From Clostridiaceae bacterium (GTDB taxonomy: Bacteria > Bacillota > Clostridia > Peptostreptococcales > Natronincolaceae), in the NCBI GenBank assembly GCA_020832135.1, contig JAFIFG010000078.1, forward strand, positions 1-35,129: a stretch of DNA of 35,129 bases, in the 5' to 3' direction. A program made the translations under genes and the position numbers. The notes beneath the pieces were generated by a model. It had not been told where the DNA came from, did not search any database, and was given only the letters and a program-made list of their open reading frames with translations. Shown piece by piece: positions 6,686 to 14,424 of the stretch. The number at the start of each line of letters is the position of its first letter. Position 1 is the first letter of the stretch.

Positions 6686-8317
6686 ATGAAAATACAATTT
6701 TTAGGTGCAGCAAAAGTAGTTACCGGATCTAATATTCTCATTACTACTGGAAAATATAAAATTCTGTTAGACTGCGGTTTATTTCAAGGTAGTAATGAAT
6801 TAGAATCTTTAAACTATGACAAGTTCCAATTTGATCCTAAAGAAATAGATTTTCTTATATTAAGTCATGCTCATATCGATCATAGCGGAAGAATTCCTAA
6901 ACTAGTAAAGGAAGGGTTTAGGGGTAGTATCATTTGTACAAAAGCTACAAAGGATTTAGCATCTATTATGTTGGTGGATAGTGGACATATACAAGAGTCA
7001 GACGTTAAATGGGAAAATCGCAAGCGAAGCAGATCCCACAAGAAACCTCTTGTACCTCTTTATACATCTGAGGATGCACATACAAGTCTAAGGTATTTTA
7101 AATCTTCTCTTTACAACCAAAAAATTAATTTGAATGAAAGCATATCCCTCCGGTTTAGAGATGCAGGTCATATTCTTGGTTCCTCCATTGTAGAGCTATG
7201 GATAACAGAAAACAATGACACAGTAAAAATTGTGTACTCTGGAGATCTAGGCACCAAAAATAAACCCTTAGTTCGTGACCCTGAGATAATAGAGGAGGCA
7301 GATTATCTTATTTTAGAATCCACCTATGGAAATCGCTTACACGACAATGCTGAAGAAAGAGTAGAAAAGTTGATAAAAATCATTAATGCTACAGCCCTTA
7401 GAGGTGGAACTGTCATCATCCCCTCCTTCGCAGTAGGTAGAACTCAGGAGCTGATTTATGAGTTGAATAAGTATTATGAGTACACCAACGAACTAGAAAC
7501 CTTCATGAAGGTACCTATCTACATTGATAGTCCAATGGCTATTTCTGCTACAGAAATTTTCAGAAAAAATGCTGATTGCTTTGATGAAGAAGCTAGAAAT
7601 TTAATCCTTAATGGAGATAATCCTTTAGATTTTGAAAACCTATATTTTGTTAGAGGTCACGAAGAATCTATGAGATTAAATCAAGTGCCCTATCCAAAAG
7701 TAATCATCTCTGCCAGTGGCATGTGTACTGCTGGGAGAATACGTCATCATTTAAAACATAATTTGTGGAAGGCAAAAAATAGTATTATCTTTGTGGGGTA
7801 TCAGGCGGAGGGAACCTTAGGTAAAATTCTAAAGGATGGAGCCGATAAGGTAAAATTATTAGGAGAAGATATAGCTGTACTGGCAGAAATCCATAGTATA
7901 GAGGGTTTTTCAGGCCATGGTGATCAAAAGGATTTATTAAATTGGGTTGGTGCCTTTAAGAAAAAACCTAAAAGAATTTTTCTTGTTCATGGAGAAGAGG
8001 AGTCCACCAATACCTTGGCAAAGCTTATAAAAGAACAATATAATATTCCTACTATTACCCCAAATGTCGGTTATATCTTTCAAGCTGATGCAGAAACATT
8101 AAAATCTTTTTCAGGAGAAATATTAGAGCCTATTCAGAGGAAAGAAAATATAAAGAAAGAACTGCAACAAGTATTTGACCAATTTGAAAGTCTAGTATCT
8201 CAAACAGATCGTTTTATAGAAGAGGATTTACTCAGAAAAAATTATGATGAATTGAAGAATAAATTATTAGAATTACAAAGAGAACTCTTAGATATAAGCA
8301 TGCTATTAGGAGATTAA
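6686..8317 (+). CDS. Beta-CASP metallo-beta-lactamase-fold nuclease (CPSF/YSH1-like)
   Basis: The 543-residue protein has a metallo-beta-lactamase domain (about 1-205) with HAHIDH at 61-66, DAGHILGS and YSGDLG supplying zinc ligands, a beta-CASP domain (about 245-370, SFAVGRTQEL, SASGMCTAGRIRHHL), and an RNA-specificity domain with GFSGHGDQ and FLVHGEEE. The last 75 residues form a charged helical extension. Proteins of this type cut or trim RNA in the cytoplasm; this one resembles the CPSF-like branch rather than RNase J. I start at ATG 6686, seven bases after AGGGGG, rather than at the TTG six bases upstream. A hairpin-forming TATCTAT/ATAGATA dyad lies in the short leader. Confidence 0.88.
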   Translation: MKIQFLGAAKVVTGSNILITTGKYKILLDCGLFQGSNELESLNYDKFQFDPKEIDFLILSHAHIDHSGRIPKLVKEGFRGSIICTKATKDLASIMLVDSGHIQESDVKWENRKRSRSHKKPLVPLYTSEDAHTSLRYFKSSLYNQKINLNESISLRFRDAGHILGSSIVELWITENNDTVKIVYSGDLGTKNKPLVRDPEIIEEADYLILESTYGNRLHDNAEERVEKLIKIINATALRGGTVIIPSFAVGRTQELIYELNKYYEYTNELETFMKVPIYIDSPMAISATEIFRKNADCFDEEARNLILNGDNPLDFENLYFVRGHEESMRLNQVPYPKVIISASGMCTAGRIRHHLKHNLWKAKNSIIFVGYQAEGTLGKILKDGADKVKLLGEDIAVLAEIHSIEGFSGHGDQKDLLNWVGAFKKKPKRIFLVHGEEESTNTLAKLIKEQYNIPTITPNVGYIFQADAETLKSFSGEILEPIQRKENIKKELQQVFDQFESLVSQTDRFIEEDLLRKNYDELKNKLLELQRELLDISMLLGD

Positions 8318-8322
8318 AGGGG

Positions 8323-8359
8323 ATAGCCAAAGATGCAATATTTTTACATCTTTGGCTAT
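8323..8359. terminator. Hairpin between convergent genes
   Basis: ATAGCCAAAGATG pairs perfectly with CATCTTTGGCTAT (13 bp). It fills the gap between the beta-CASP gene and the convergent histidine kinase gene, ending one base before the kinase stop codon. There is no long T-run on either side, so it is a likely but not classic bidirectional terminator. Confidence 0.6.
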
Positions 8360-10765
8360 TTATATGTTTAAACCACCAAATTCTAGGAATATCTTTTCTC
8401 CTAAATCTCGTTCTAACTCTCTATAGATATTTAAGGCTTCTTCCTTTGACTTCTCAGGTGCAGTGCATTTTGGTAGGTAGAGCATAAATTCACTTCCTTG
8501 CCCCTCTATGCTTTTCACCTCTAACTTACCCTCCATCAATTCAGCTAGCTTTTTTACTAAAGATAAACCTATCCCAGTACCCTCATGAGGTCGCCTACTA
8601 GAGTGATCCGCCATATAAAATCGATCAAATATTTTATCTAATTCTTTTTCAGGTATACCTATACCACTATCCTTTACCCCTACTTTTACGTATTTTTTTT
8701 CCTCTGCTACATATACTTCTATTGTACCTTGGTGCTTAGTAAATTTAATAGCATTAGATAGCAGATTAAATAGTATTCTTTCATATTTTTCAATATCTAC
8801 TCCGATAACTTCAGTTTTGCAATTGTCATCAAATATAATTCCTATATTTTTCTTATTGCCTATAGGTAATATAGAATCCACCATTGACTTGGTATACTCC
8901 TTTATATTTATATTGTCCAAATTCAAAGACATAAAACCAGCTTCAGCTTTAGTAATATCTAAGAAGTTGTTTACTAGCCTCAATAGCCTTTGAGAATTTT
9001 TTTCTATCTTTCCAACAAATTTTTTTGTTCTATCGTTAAACTCATCTTTATAATATTCACTAAGTAACATCTGTGCTACAGAGTTAATGACGGCAATCGG
9101 TGATCTTAGTTCATGGGAAACGGTTGTGAAATACTCCTCCTTTGACTTAGTTAAAGCCTCCATATCTTTTTGTAACTGAATCTGTGGTGTTATATCCATT
9201 CCTACTATAATAATATTGATTTTTTTATTACTATATTTAAGGGGAGTATGTATTGTCTGATAATGTTTTATTTCACCGTCTGAAGTTTTAAGGGATACAG
9301 TCTTTGTTTTAGGAATAAGATTATTAAGATCTATCTCCTCTTCTGCAAGATATATATATTCTGATGGTATAATTTCATAAATAGATTTTCCTATAACACT
9401 GCCACGGGTCACTTCAGTTCTTAGTATTTTTGATAGTATTTGTAAGTACTGAGTATTTACATATTTATATTTATGATCTGGATAACTAATGACCGTCACT
9501 GGTGCCCCTAGAGCATCGATTACATTATTTATAAATTCATTTTGATAGTTAATTTTCACCTCTTGCTCTTTTGTCTTTGTAATATCATGAATACTTATTA
9601 CTACATAATCTACTTCACCATCTTCATTGAATACAGGGTTGCCTCTTAATTCTATAAAATGTTTTTTCCCATTGCTTTTAACTATAAAAACTTCTTTTTT
9701 TATCCTTTTACCTTCAAATAACTTTTGAAGTAAGTATTTTTTTATATCAACAATTGTTCCATCTTCTTTAGAGATCTTATAATTATTTATACTTTTATGA
9801 CAATTAAAATCACACGGTTTATCTTCTTTACAACATCCTATTATACAGGGAAATAAATTATGATGATTACATGAACTTCCTACAATACACTCTCCTTCAG
9901 CATTAATAACACATACACCATCAGAAATGGTTTCTATAATAGTATTCAATTGTGTTACTTTATTTCTATAGGCATCTGTCATTTCTTCTAGTTGTACATA
10001 GTTAGTAATATCATCAATAATTTCTACTGATAAATTTCTATCTGATTCATCCTTATAAAGAATGGCATTCACATGTATATAATTTTTTTCTCCATTACCA
10101 TCATGTTCTTCTAAACTTACTTGAAAGTCTTTGACAAACTTCCCGTCAAAGATGGATAGTATAGGATCTTCATCTCTACTGATTCTTTTGCCATCACTAT
10201 CATAGACCTTGAAATTATTATATACATCATCTAATGTGAAAATTTTTTGTTCCTTCATAAGTTCCTTTGCAGATTTATTAAATAACACATATCTTCCTTT
10301 TTCATCCATGATTAGAACTCTTTCTTTTGTATGATCTAATATAAAGTTCAAAAGCTTTGTCTGATCTTCATATAATTTGTTTTGTAAGTCTAACTTGTGG
10401 TTCAGATCCTCTATTTCTTTGAGGTATTGGTTTTGTGCTAATTCCTTTTGAATGGCTTTGACAGCCATAGTAACCAGGGTTTTTATTACTTTATTACATT
10501 GATCTGCCACTAATTCAATATTTAATAAGTAAGTAATATTCTCGTCTTTATCTGTTATGGGAATGACTTCTTTTATGACGTTTTTAGAAAATCCCTGTAG
10601 GTGGATATCTTCTGTGAAATTGCTAGTTTCATAGATTAAGCATCCTTTTTTATCTAATAAACATATGCTATACTTTGATATTTTCTCATCATTGATACCT
10701 TCTACAATGATGTTAAGATACTCCTTTATGAGCTTTAAATTGTGCACATTGTCACTTAGTGTCAC
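8360..10765 (-). CDS. Soluble multi-PAS sensor histidine kinase with a cysteine cluster
   Basis: The 801-residue kinase has no membrane segments. It has an N-terminal sensor-like region (1-110), a coiled coil (about 110-135), and three PAS domains (about 140-260, 275-400, 410-530). The transmitter has VSHELRSP with phospho-acceptor His551, NLLSNAIKFT (N box), DSGIGIP and GTGIGLS (ATP lid). PAS2 contains eight cysteines between 285 and 322 (C285, C293, C299, C307, C311, C312, C318, C322), inserted after the first PAS strands; such spacing could hold an Fe-S cluster or zinc. No response regulator is adjacent. The GTG start has AGGAGG seven bases upstream. A 35-residue charged tail follows the ATPase domain. 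Confidence 0.88.
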   Translation of the reverse strand: MTLSDNVHNLKLIKEYLNIIVEGINDEKISKYSICLLDKKGCLIYETSNFTEDIHLQGFSKNVIKEVIPITDKDENITYLLNIELVADQCNKVIKTLVTMAVKAIQKELAQNQYLKEIEDLNHKLDLQNKLYEDQTKLLNFILDHTKERVLIMDEKGRYVLFNKSAKELMKEQKIFTLDDVYNNFKVYDSDGKRISRDEDPILSIFDGKFVKDFQVSLEEHDGNGEKNYIHVNAILYKDESDRNLSVEIIDDITNYVQLEEMTDAYRNKVTQLNTIIETISDGVCVINAEGECIVGSSCNHHNLFPCIIGCCKEDKPCDFNCHKSINNYKISKEDGTIVDIKKYLLQKLFEGKRIKKEVFIVKSNGKKHFIELRGNPVFNEDGEVDYVVISIHDITKTKEQEVKINYQNEFINNVIDALGAPVTVISYPDHKYKYVNTQYLQILSKILRTEVTRGSVIGKSIYEIIPSEYIYLAEEEIDLNNLIPKTKTVSLKTSDGEIKHYQTIHTPLKYSNKKINIIIVGMDITPQIQLQKDMEALTKSKEEYFTTVSHELRSPIAVINSVAQMLLSEYYKDEFNDRTKKFVGKIEKNSQRLLRLVNNFLDITKAEAGFMSLNLDNINIKEYTKSMVDSILPIGNKKNIGIIFDDNCKTEVIGVDIEKYERILFNLLSNAIKFTKHQGTIEVYVAEEKKYVKVGVKDSGIGIPEKELDKIFDRFYMADHSSRRPHEGTGIGLSLVKKLAELMEGKLEVKSIEGQGSEFMLYLPKCTAPEKSKEEALNIYRELERDLGEKIFLEFGGLNI

Positions 10766-10869
10766 CCCAACCCCTCCTCTTTTTTAGAGAATAAGTTTTT
10801 CCTTGTTTTCCATATATCTACATATTCTATCAGCACTTGGAAAACCCTTCAAAATAATTGAATTTTTTT

Positions 10870-10903
10870 ATTTAGATAATAAAATGATATTTATTATCTA
10901 AAT
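10870..10903. other. AT-rich hairpin upstream of the histidine kinase
   Basis: ATTTAGATAATAAA pairs with TTTATTATCTAAAT (14 bp) around six bases, 105 bases upstream of the kinase start. It directly follows the small gene's terminator in the minus direction. It may be a second terminator or an operator; a role is not established. Confidence 0.4.
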
Positions 10904-10908
10904 AAAAA

Positions 10909-10934
10909 ATTAGTAGGCCACTTAGCCTACTAAT
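10909..10934 (-). terminator. Terminator of the 46-residue gene
   Basis: ATTAGTAGGC pairs with GCCTACTAAT around six bases, and on the minus strand is followed by TTTTTTATTTAGA. The TAG stop codon of the small gene is inside the stem. Confidence 0.75.
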
Positions 10935-11070
10935 AAATATTTTTCCATGTTTTTAATCTTTTTTCCCTATTCTCCAACAATACTTTATAAGCCTTGTCTA
11001 TAGACACCTTTTTTTCCTTTTGTAACTGTGTAACCTCGTTGCTAAGCTTTAACTTTTTTTCCTTCAACAT
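10930..11070 (-). CDS. Small basic, lysine-rich 46-residue protein of unknown function
   Basis: This short gene has an ATG start at 11070, with the ribosome site GGGGAG seven bases upstream, and ends at a TAG inside a good intrinsic terminator. The predicted product starts MLKEKKLKLSNEVTQ and ends with RLKTWKNIY. It is rich in Lys, Glu and Leu and probably helical, with no signal peptide or membrane segment. I do not recognise the family. The combination of ribosome site, clean frame and own terminator is the case for it being real. It lies upstream of the orphan histidine kinase on the same strand but is separated by the terminator. Confidence 0.6.
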   Translation of the reverse strand: MLKEKKLKLSNEVTQLQKEKKVSIDKAYKVLLENREKRLKTWKNIY

Positions 11071-11260
11071 AATACTACTCCCCTCTCCTCATAATATAGA
11101 GCAATATTTTTATTATTGTTACATAAATATAGTATATACAATGGAATGCGATTACTATTTATACATTATTTATGAATATTAATTCATTTATGGTTTCATT
11201 TTACCTTCTTTTCTCATGGAAGTCAATACTACTTTTAAAATTTTTAAAAATAAAAATAGA

Positions 11261-11292
11261 AAATCCCAGCATAGTTGACTATACTGGGATTT
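11261..11292 (-). terminator. Terminator of the FMN-binding lipoprotein gene
   Basis: AAATCCCAG pairs with CTGGGATTT, and an inner ATAGT/ACTAT stem continues the hairpin past one mismatch. On the minus strand it is followed by a T-rich stretch (CTATTTTTATTTTT). Confidence 0.75.
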
Positions 11293-11310
11293 CTTCATGT
11301 TAAATATAAC

Positions 11311-11694
11311 TTATTTATTTTCTGCTTCTGCTAAGGCTTCTGTTATAGCTTCAATTAAAGCATTACTGGTTGCTGTTGCCTGTGTTACAGCATCTAATTC
11401 TTCTGCTTCTTGTTTTTCTAATAATTGCTCTTCTATACCTTCAAAAGCACCATCTGAAATACCTGGTGATTCATCATGGGAAAGTACATTAAGTTCAGTA
11501 ATTTTCCCCTCTTCAATTACCACTTCTATCTCTACATCGCCATTAAAACCTTGAGATGTTGCTGTATAAGCTCCATCTTGATATCTAGCCTCTGTGTCTG
11601 CAGCTGCATCTGCTGGTGCATCTGTACCACATGCTGTTAATGTTAACATACCTGCAGCTAATAAACCTATAGCAACTTTTTTATTAATTTTCAT
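11311..11694 (-). CDS. FMN-binding-domain lipoprotein
   Basis: The 127-residue protein has a lipoprotein signal peptide: KKVAIGLLAAGMLTLTAC, with Cys22 as the lipidation site. A short acidic Ala-rich linker is followed by a single FMN_bind domain (about 38-125). The flavin attachment region is DAVTQATATS at 101-110, in which Thr107 aligns with the Thr that carries FMN in proteins modified by ApbE; the preceding canonical Gly is Gln105. It should sit on the outer face of the membrane and carry electrons if flavinylated. An ApbE gene lies 2.7 kb away. It is a single-gene unit with its own promoter and terminator. Confidence 0.85.
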   Translation of the reverse strand: MKINKKVAIGLLAAGMLTLTACGTDAPADAAADTEARYQDGAYTATSQGFNGDVEIEVVIEEGKITELNVLSHDESPGISDGAFEGIEEQLLEKQEAEELDAVTQATATSNALIEAITEALAEAENK

Positions 11695-11749
11695 TATAAG
11701 TTTCCTCCCTTTACTCTTCTGTGAATATACTAATTAATATTCATTCTTT

Positions 11750-11778
11750 ATTATACAGTATTTTATTTTAGAATACAA
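11750..11778 (-). promoter_or_regulatory. Promoter of the FMN-binding lipoprotein gene
   Basis: Minus strand: TTGTAT (11778-11773), 17 bases, perfect TATAAT (11755-11750). The start codon is 56 bases downstream, with a strong GGGAGG ribosome site. Confidence 0.55.
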
Positions 11779-11826
11779 TATTTCTAGTGATAAAGTAATA
11801 TTTTGAATTTTTTTACTCCTAAAACA

Positions 11827-11850
11827 AAAACCCTCCTATAAGAGGGTTTT
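11827..11850 (-). terminator. Terminator of the L,D-transpeptidase gene
   Basis: AAAACCCTC pairs with GAGGGTTTT around six bases. On the minus strand the stem runs into TTTTTGTTTT. Confidence 0.8.
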
Positions 11851-11864
11851 CATCATTATATCTT

Positions 11865-12707
11865 TTAAGGATCTCTAATATCTAGATATTGTTGTCTAGC
11901 CAATTGCAATTCTTCATAGGTGTCTACTCCTACAGTCCCATCTACAGCTAAATTAAAATCTCTTTGAAAGTCTCGAACTGCTTCTGCTAGTTCCTCATCA
12001 TAAATACCATCTATTTCTCCATCGTAATAGCCTAATTCTACTAGGGTGGTTGTAATATCAAACACATCAGGACCTGGTTCTACTCCTACCGATAAGACTC
12101 TCCCTGTAAACACTTCACCAGTAATCTTTACTGGAGTTCCGAGAGGAACGATATCATATAATTCGTTGACATCTTCATTAAACATTCTAATACAACCATT
12201 ACTAGCAGCAGTTCCTATGGATTCAGGAGCATTGGTACCATGTATTCCATACCCACCCCATGGAACATTAATCCTCATCCATCGAGTACCAAAGGGGCCT
12301 CCTGGATTTGTAGTCTTTTGTATAATTTGCCAATCTCCTACTGGTGTAGGTGTAGTAGGTCTACCTACAGCCACAGGATAGGTTCTTATTGTTTCTGTGA
12401 AACGCTTTAATGTTAATACTTTTCTGTCTAAATCTATTTCTATACTATATCCTTCCTCTGGCATAGGGTAACGCCTCTCTGGATCTAATCCCAAGGCATT
12501 CCATGTATCTGGTCCCACAATACCATCAGGGTTTAAACCAAAATCTGCTTGAAATTCCCTAACATTCTGATGAACATCTTCATTATATATACCATCTATC
12601 TCTCCATCATAAAATCCATAGAAGGTTAACCGCTCCTGCACATGCATTACATCTGGACCTTCCATATAAGGGTCTAACAGTCTTAAATATCTGCTGGCCA
12701 TCCTCAC
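11865..12707 (-). CDS. L,D-transpeptidase (YkuD) flanked by two peptidoglycan-binding domains
   Basis: The roughly 280-residue protein has a PG_binding_1 domain (about 13-75; VQERLTFYGFYDGEIDGIY...VREFQ), a YkuD catalytic domain (about 85-200) with HGT and SNGCIRM carrying the catalytic His and Cys, and a second PG_binding_1 domain (about 215-270; LVELGYYDGEIDGIYDEE). It would make 3-3 cross-links or attach proteins in peptidoglycan. No signal peptide is visible, which is odd for a wall enzyme but occurs in some spore-related YkuD proteins. I chose GTG 12707, eight bases after GGAGG; an ATG at 12701 is possible, and a GTG nine bases upstream overlaps the ribosome site. Confidence 0.88.
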   Translation of the reverse strand: MRMASRYLRLLDPYMEGPDVMHVQERLTFYGFYDGEIDGIYNEDVHQNVREFQADFGLNPDGIVGPDTWNALGLDPERRYPMPEEGYSIEIDLDRKVLTLKRFTETIRTYPVAVGRPTTPTPVGDWQIIQKTTNPGGPFGTRWMRINVPWGGYGIHGTNAPESIGTAASNGCIRMFNEDVNELYDIVPLGTPVKITGEVFTGRVLSVGVEPGPDVFDITTTLVELGYYDGEIDGIYDEELAEAVRDFQRDFNLAVDGTVGVDTYEELQLARQQYLDIRDP

Positions 12708-12751
12708 ACACTTCACCTCCTTACTCTATCATACGTAAAACCTTTATAAAG

Positions 12752-12780
12752 TTGACAATAGAATAAACTCTATGTAGAAA
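12752..12780 (+). promoter_or_regulatory. Promoter of the GNAT gene at 12870
   Basis: A perfect TTGACA (12752-12757) is followed after 17 bases by TAGAAA (12775-12780), a 4/6 match to the -10 consensus. A leader hairpin AGCTTTTT/AAAAAGCT (12791-12813) lies between it and the gene. Confidence 0.5.
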
Positions 12781-12869
12781 TAAACTTATGAGCTTTTTTC
12801 TGAATAAAAAGCTTTCTTCTTTGTTAGTCTATCTATAGAAGATTAATTTAGCAGGGAGGAATATACTTT

Positions 12870-13334
12870 ATGAAGTTTCGCTTAGCAGATCAGGGGGATA
12901 TCGACTTTTTTATAGAGGATTATTTGGATCGTTATGGTTCTGATGAAACCTTGGCAGAAAAATATGCTATTGCCTGTACCAAGCTACATAGAAGTATTTT
13001 ATTATACTCTGATGATAAAATCATAGGAGCTATTACATGGTCTGTGAAGGAGGGAACTAAATCAGGATTGGTGGAAATATTTCAAATGACGATCCCAAAC
13101 AAAGAAAATCGTGGTAAAGGCTATGGCGCTACGATGTTAAAGGAATGTTTAGAGGATATTGAGAATTATTATATAGAAAGGTCATTTGTTTTAAGAAGAG
13201 TTTTTATCGTTATTGATGAAGAAAATTTAGCTGGAAGAAATGTCTATAAAAATTATAGCTTCGATATTATTGCTGAAATAAACAGTCACCTAAAACCCCA
13301 ACGCAAATCCTTGATTTATGCAAAGAATTACTGA
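12870..13334 (+). CDS. GNAT-family N-acetyltransferase
   Basis: The 154-residue protein starts MKFRLADQGDIDFFIEDYL and has the GNAT core: a beta-strand LVEIFQMTI, motif A NRGKGYGATMLKEC (R-G-x-G-x-G/A type, about 87-100), and motif B with EENLAGRNVYKNYSFDII. The ATG has GGGAGGA about nine bases upstream. The substrate is unknown. It is transcribed away from the L,D-transpeptidase gene and converges on the tandem FMN lipoprotein gene; there is no clear functional link. Confidence 0.85.
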   Translation: MKFRLADQGDIDFFIEDYLDRYGSDETLAEKYAIACTKLHRSILLYSDDKIIGAITWSVKEGTKSGLVEIFQMTIPNKENRGKGYGATMLKECLEDIENYYIERSFVLRRVFIVIDEENLAGRNVYKNYSFDIIAEINSHLKPQRKSLIYAKNY

Positions 13335-13342
13335 AACTAAAA

Positions 13343-13375
13343 CAGCACCTCTCGATCATAATGTGAGAGGTGCTG
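13343..13375. terminator. Bidirectional terminator
   Basis: CAGCACCTCTC pairs with GAGAGGTGCTG (11 bp) around an 11-base loop, between the convergent GNAT and FMN lipoprotein genes. T-rich sequence follows only loosely. Confidence 0.75.
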
Positions 13376-13394
13376 CTATAATATTTATTAATTA

Positions 13395-14147
13395 TTATCT
13401 TCTTGCATTTTCTAAAGCATCTTCAACTGCTTCCATCCACCCAGTACTTGAGCTAGTAGCTCCAGTAAAGATTTCAACGTCAGTTCCATTTGCCTCTACA
13501 AATCTAGCTGGCATTGCTTCTACAGCTTCATGCCATGTATCGAATCCATAATCTTCGTCCTTGAAGTTCTCTTCACCATCAGGGATAGTTGTTTCTGTTA
13601 ACTCAACTTCTATGATTGTATCATTTTCAATAGTTACTCTTGCAAACTTAGTTCCTCTTTCACCTACTTCAGAGGCACCGAAGAATACACCATCAAAGTA
13701 TTCATTAGTAGATGCAGGCTCAACTAATGCTTTTTCCAGAGCTCTTTCTACAGCTTGTTGCCATTTAGTTGTAGAGCTTGTAGCATTTGTAACTACTTCT
13801 ACAGCTGTTCCATTAGCTTCAACAAATCTTTCTGGTAATACATCCTTAGCTTCATGATATGCTTCATAACTATAATCTTCAGGCTTTGGATTGTTCATAG
13901 CTTGGAATTCTTCTAATTCAACATTTACAATAACATCATTTTCGATTGTGATTGTAGCCATATTGTAACCTCTTGTATTAGCATCAGATACAGCTGTGTA
14001 TGTACCGTCATTGTATTTGTTAGTAGTTCCCTCGACAGATGTTTCTACCTCTGCTGGTTCTTCATCTGGTGTAGCAGCTGGACTTGAGCATCCAATAAGA
14101 GATATAATCATTACCATTGCTAAAAGCAACATTAAAACTTTTTTCAT
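13395..14147 (-). CDS. Lipoprotein with two tandem FMN-binding domains
   Basis: The 250-residue protein has a lipoprotein signal (MKKVLMLLLAMVMIISLIGC, lipid Cys20), an acidic linker, and two homologous FMN_bind repeats at about 48-140 and 150-248. Each repeat has a D/F-G-(T/V)-Y/F start, ATITIEND or ARVTIENDTI, RFVEANGT and the attachment loop. The loop is TNATSS at 120-125 in repeat 1 and TGATSS at 228-233 in repeat 2. Only repeat 2 has the canonical Gly before Ala-Thr; the acceptor would be Thr231, and Thr123 in repeat 1 is uncertain. It should be membrane-anchored outside the cell. A divergent ApbE flavin transferase gene starts 277 bases away. Confidence 0.87.
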   Translation of the reverse strand: MKKVLMLLLAMVMIISLIGCSSPAATPDEEPAEVETSVEGTTNKYNDGTYTAVSDANTRGYNMATITIENDVIVNVELEEFQAMNNPKPEDYSYEAYHEAKDVLPERFVEANGTAVEVVTNATSSTTKWQQAVERALEKALVEPASTNEYFDGVFFGASEVGERGTKFARVTIENDTIIEVELTETTIPDGEENFKDEDYGFDTWHEAVEAMPARFVEANGTDVEIFTGATSSSTGWMEAVEDALENARR

Positions 14148-14194
14148 TTTTATTTCCTCCTCTGATACAAATAAGTATTTGTTGGTACAAGTTA

Positions 14195-14223
14195 ATTATA
14201 TAACAAACGAAATTAATTTTCAA
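14195..14223 (-). promoter_or_regulatory. Promoter of the tandem FMN lipoprotein gene
   Basis: Minus strand: TTGAAA (14223-14218), 17 bases, perfect TATAAT (14200-14195). Copies of TATTTGTT(G/A)GTA at 14176-14187 and 14241-14252 bracket it, one just past the start site and one upstream, and could be operator half-sites. Confidence 0.65.
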
Positions 14224-14363
14224 TATTATTTTTTATTAATTATTTGTTAGTATTTTTTTACAAATACAAAGTAGTGCTCATTACTTAAAAATAGCTATTT
14301 TCCATAAACAATTACACTTCAATACTTTCAAGATAGTCTAGCATATCTTTCCTATCTGTTTAC

Positions 14364-14392
14364 TTTACATTTTATCAAGCACTTGCTATAAT
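14364..14392 (+). promoter_or_regulatory. Promoter of the apbE-like gene
   Basis: TTTACA (14364-14369), 17 bases, perfect TATAAT (14387-14392), with the extended TGC directly before the -10. Transcription would start about 25 bases before the TTG start codon. Confidence 0.7.
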
Positions 14393-14424
14393 AAATTGAA
14401 ACTGAAAGTGAGGTGTTTACTGAG

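Larger units (their letters stand above)
10766..11310. other. 545-bp interval with one small gene and hairpins
   Basis: Besides the 46-codon minus-strand gene at 10930-11070 and the two hairpins near 10870-10934, I see only AT-rich sequence and the terminator at 11261-11292. The plus-strand reading frame around 10994-11182 is rich in Phe/Ser/Leu, lacks a ribosome site and is antisense to the small gene, so it is not called. Confidence 0.6.

Noticed and set aside
10994-11182. Plus-strand 62-codon frame in the 545-bp gap
   Set aside because: No ribosome site and low-complexity Phe/Ser/Tyr content; the minus-strand small gene explains the region better.
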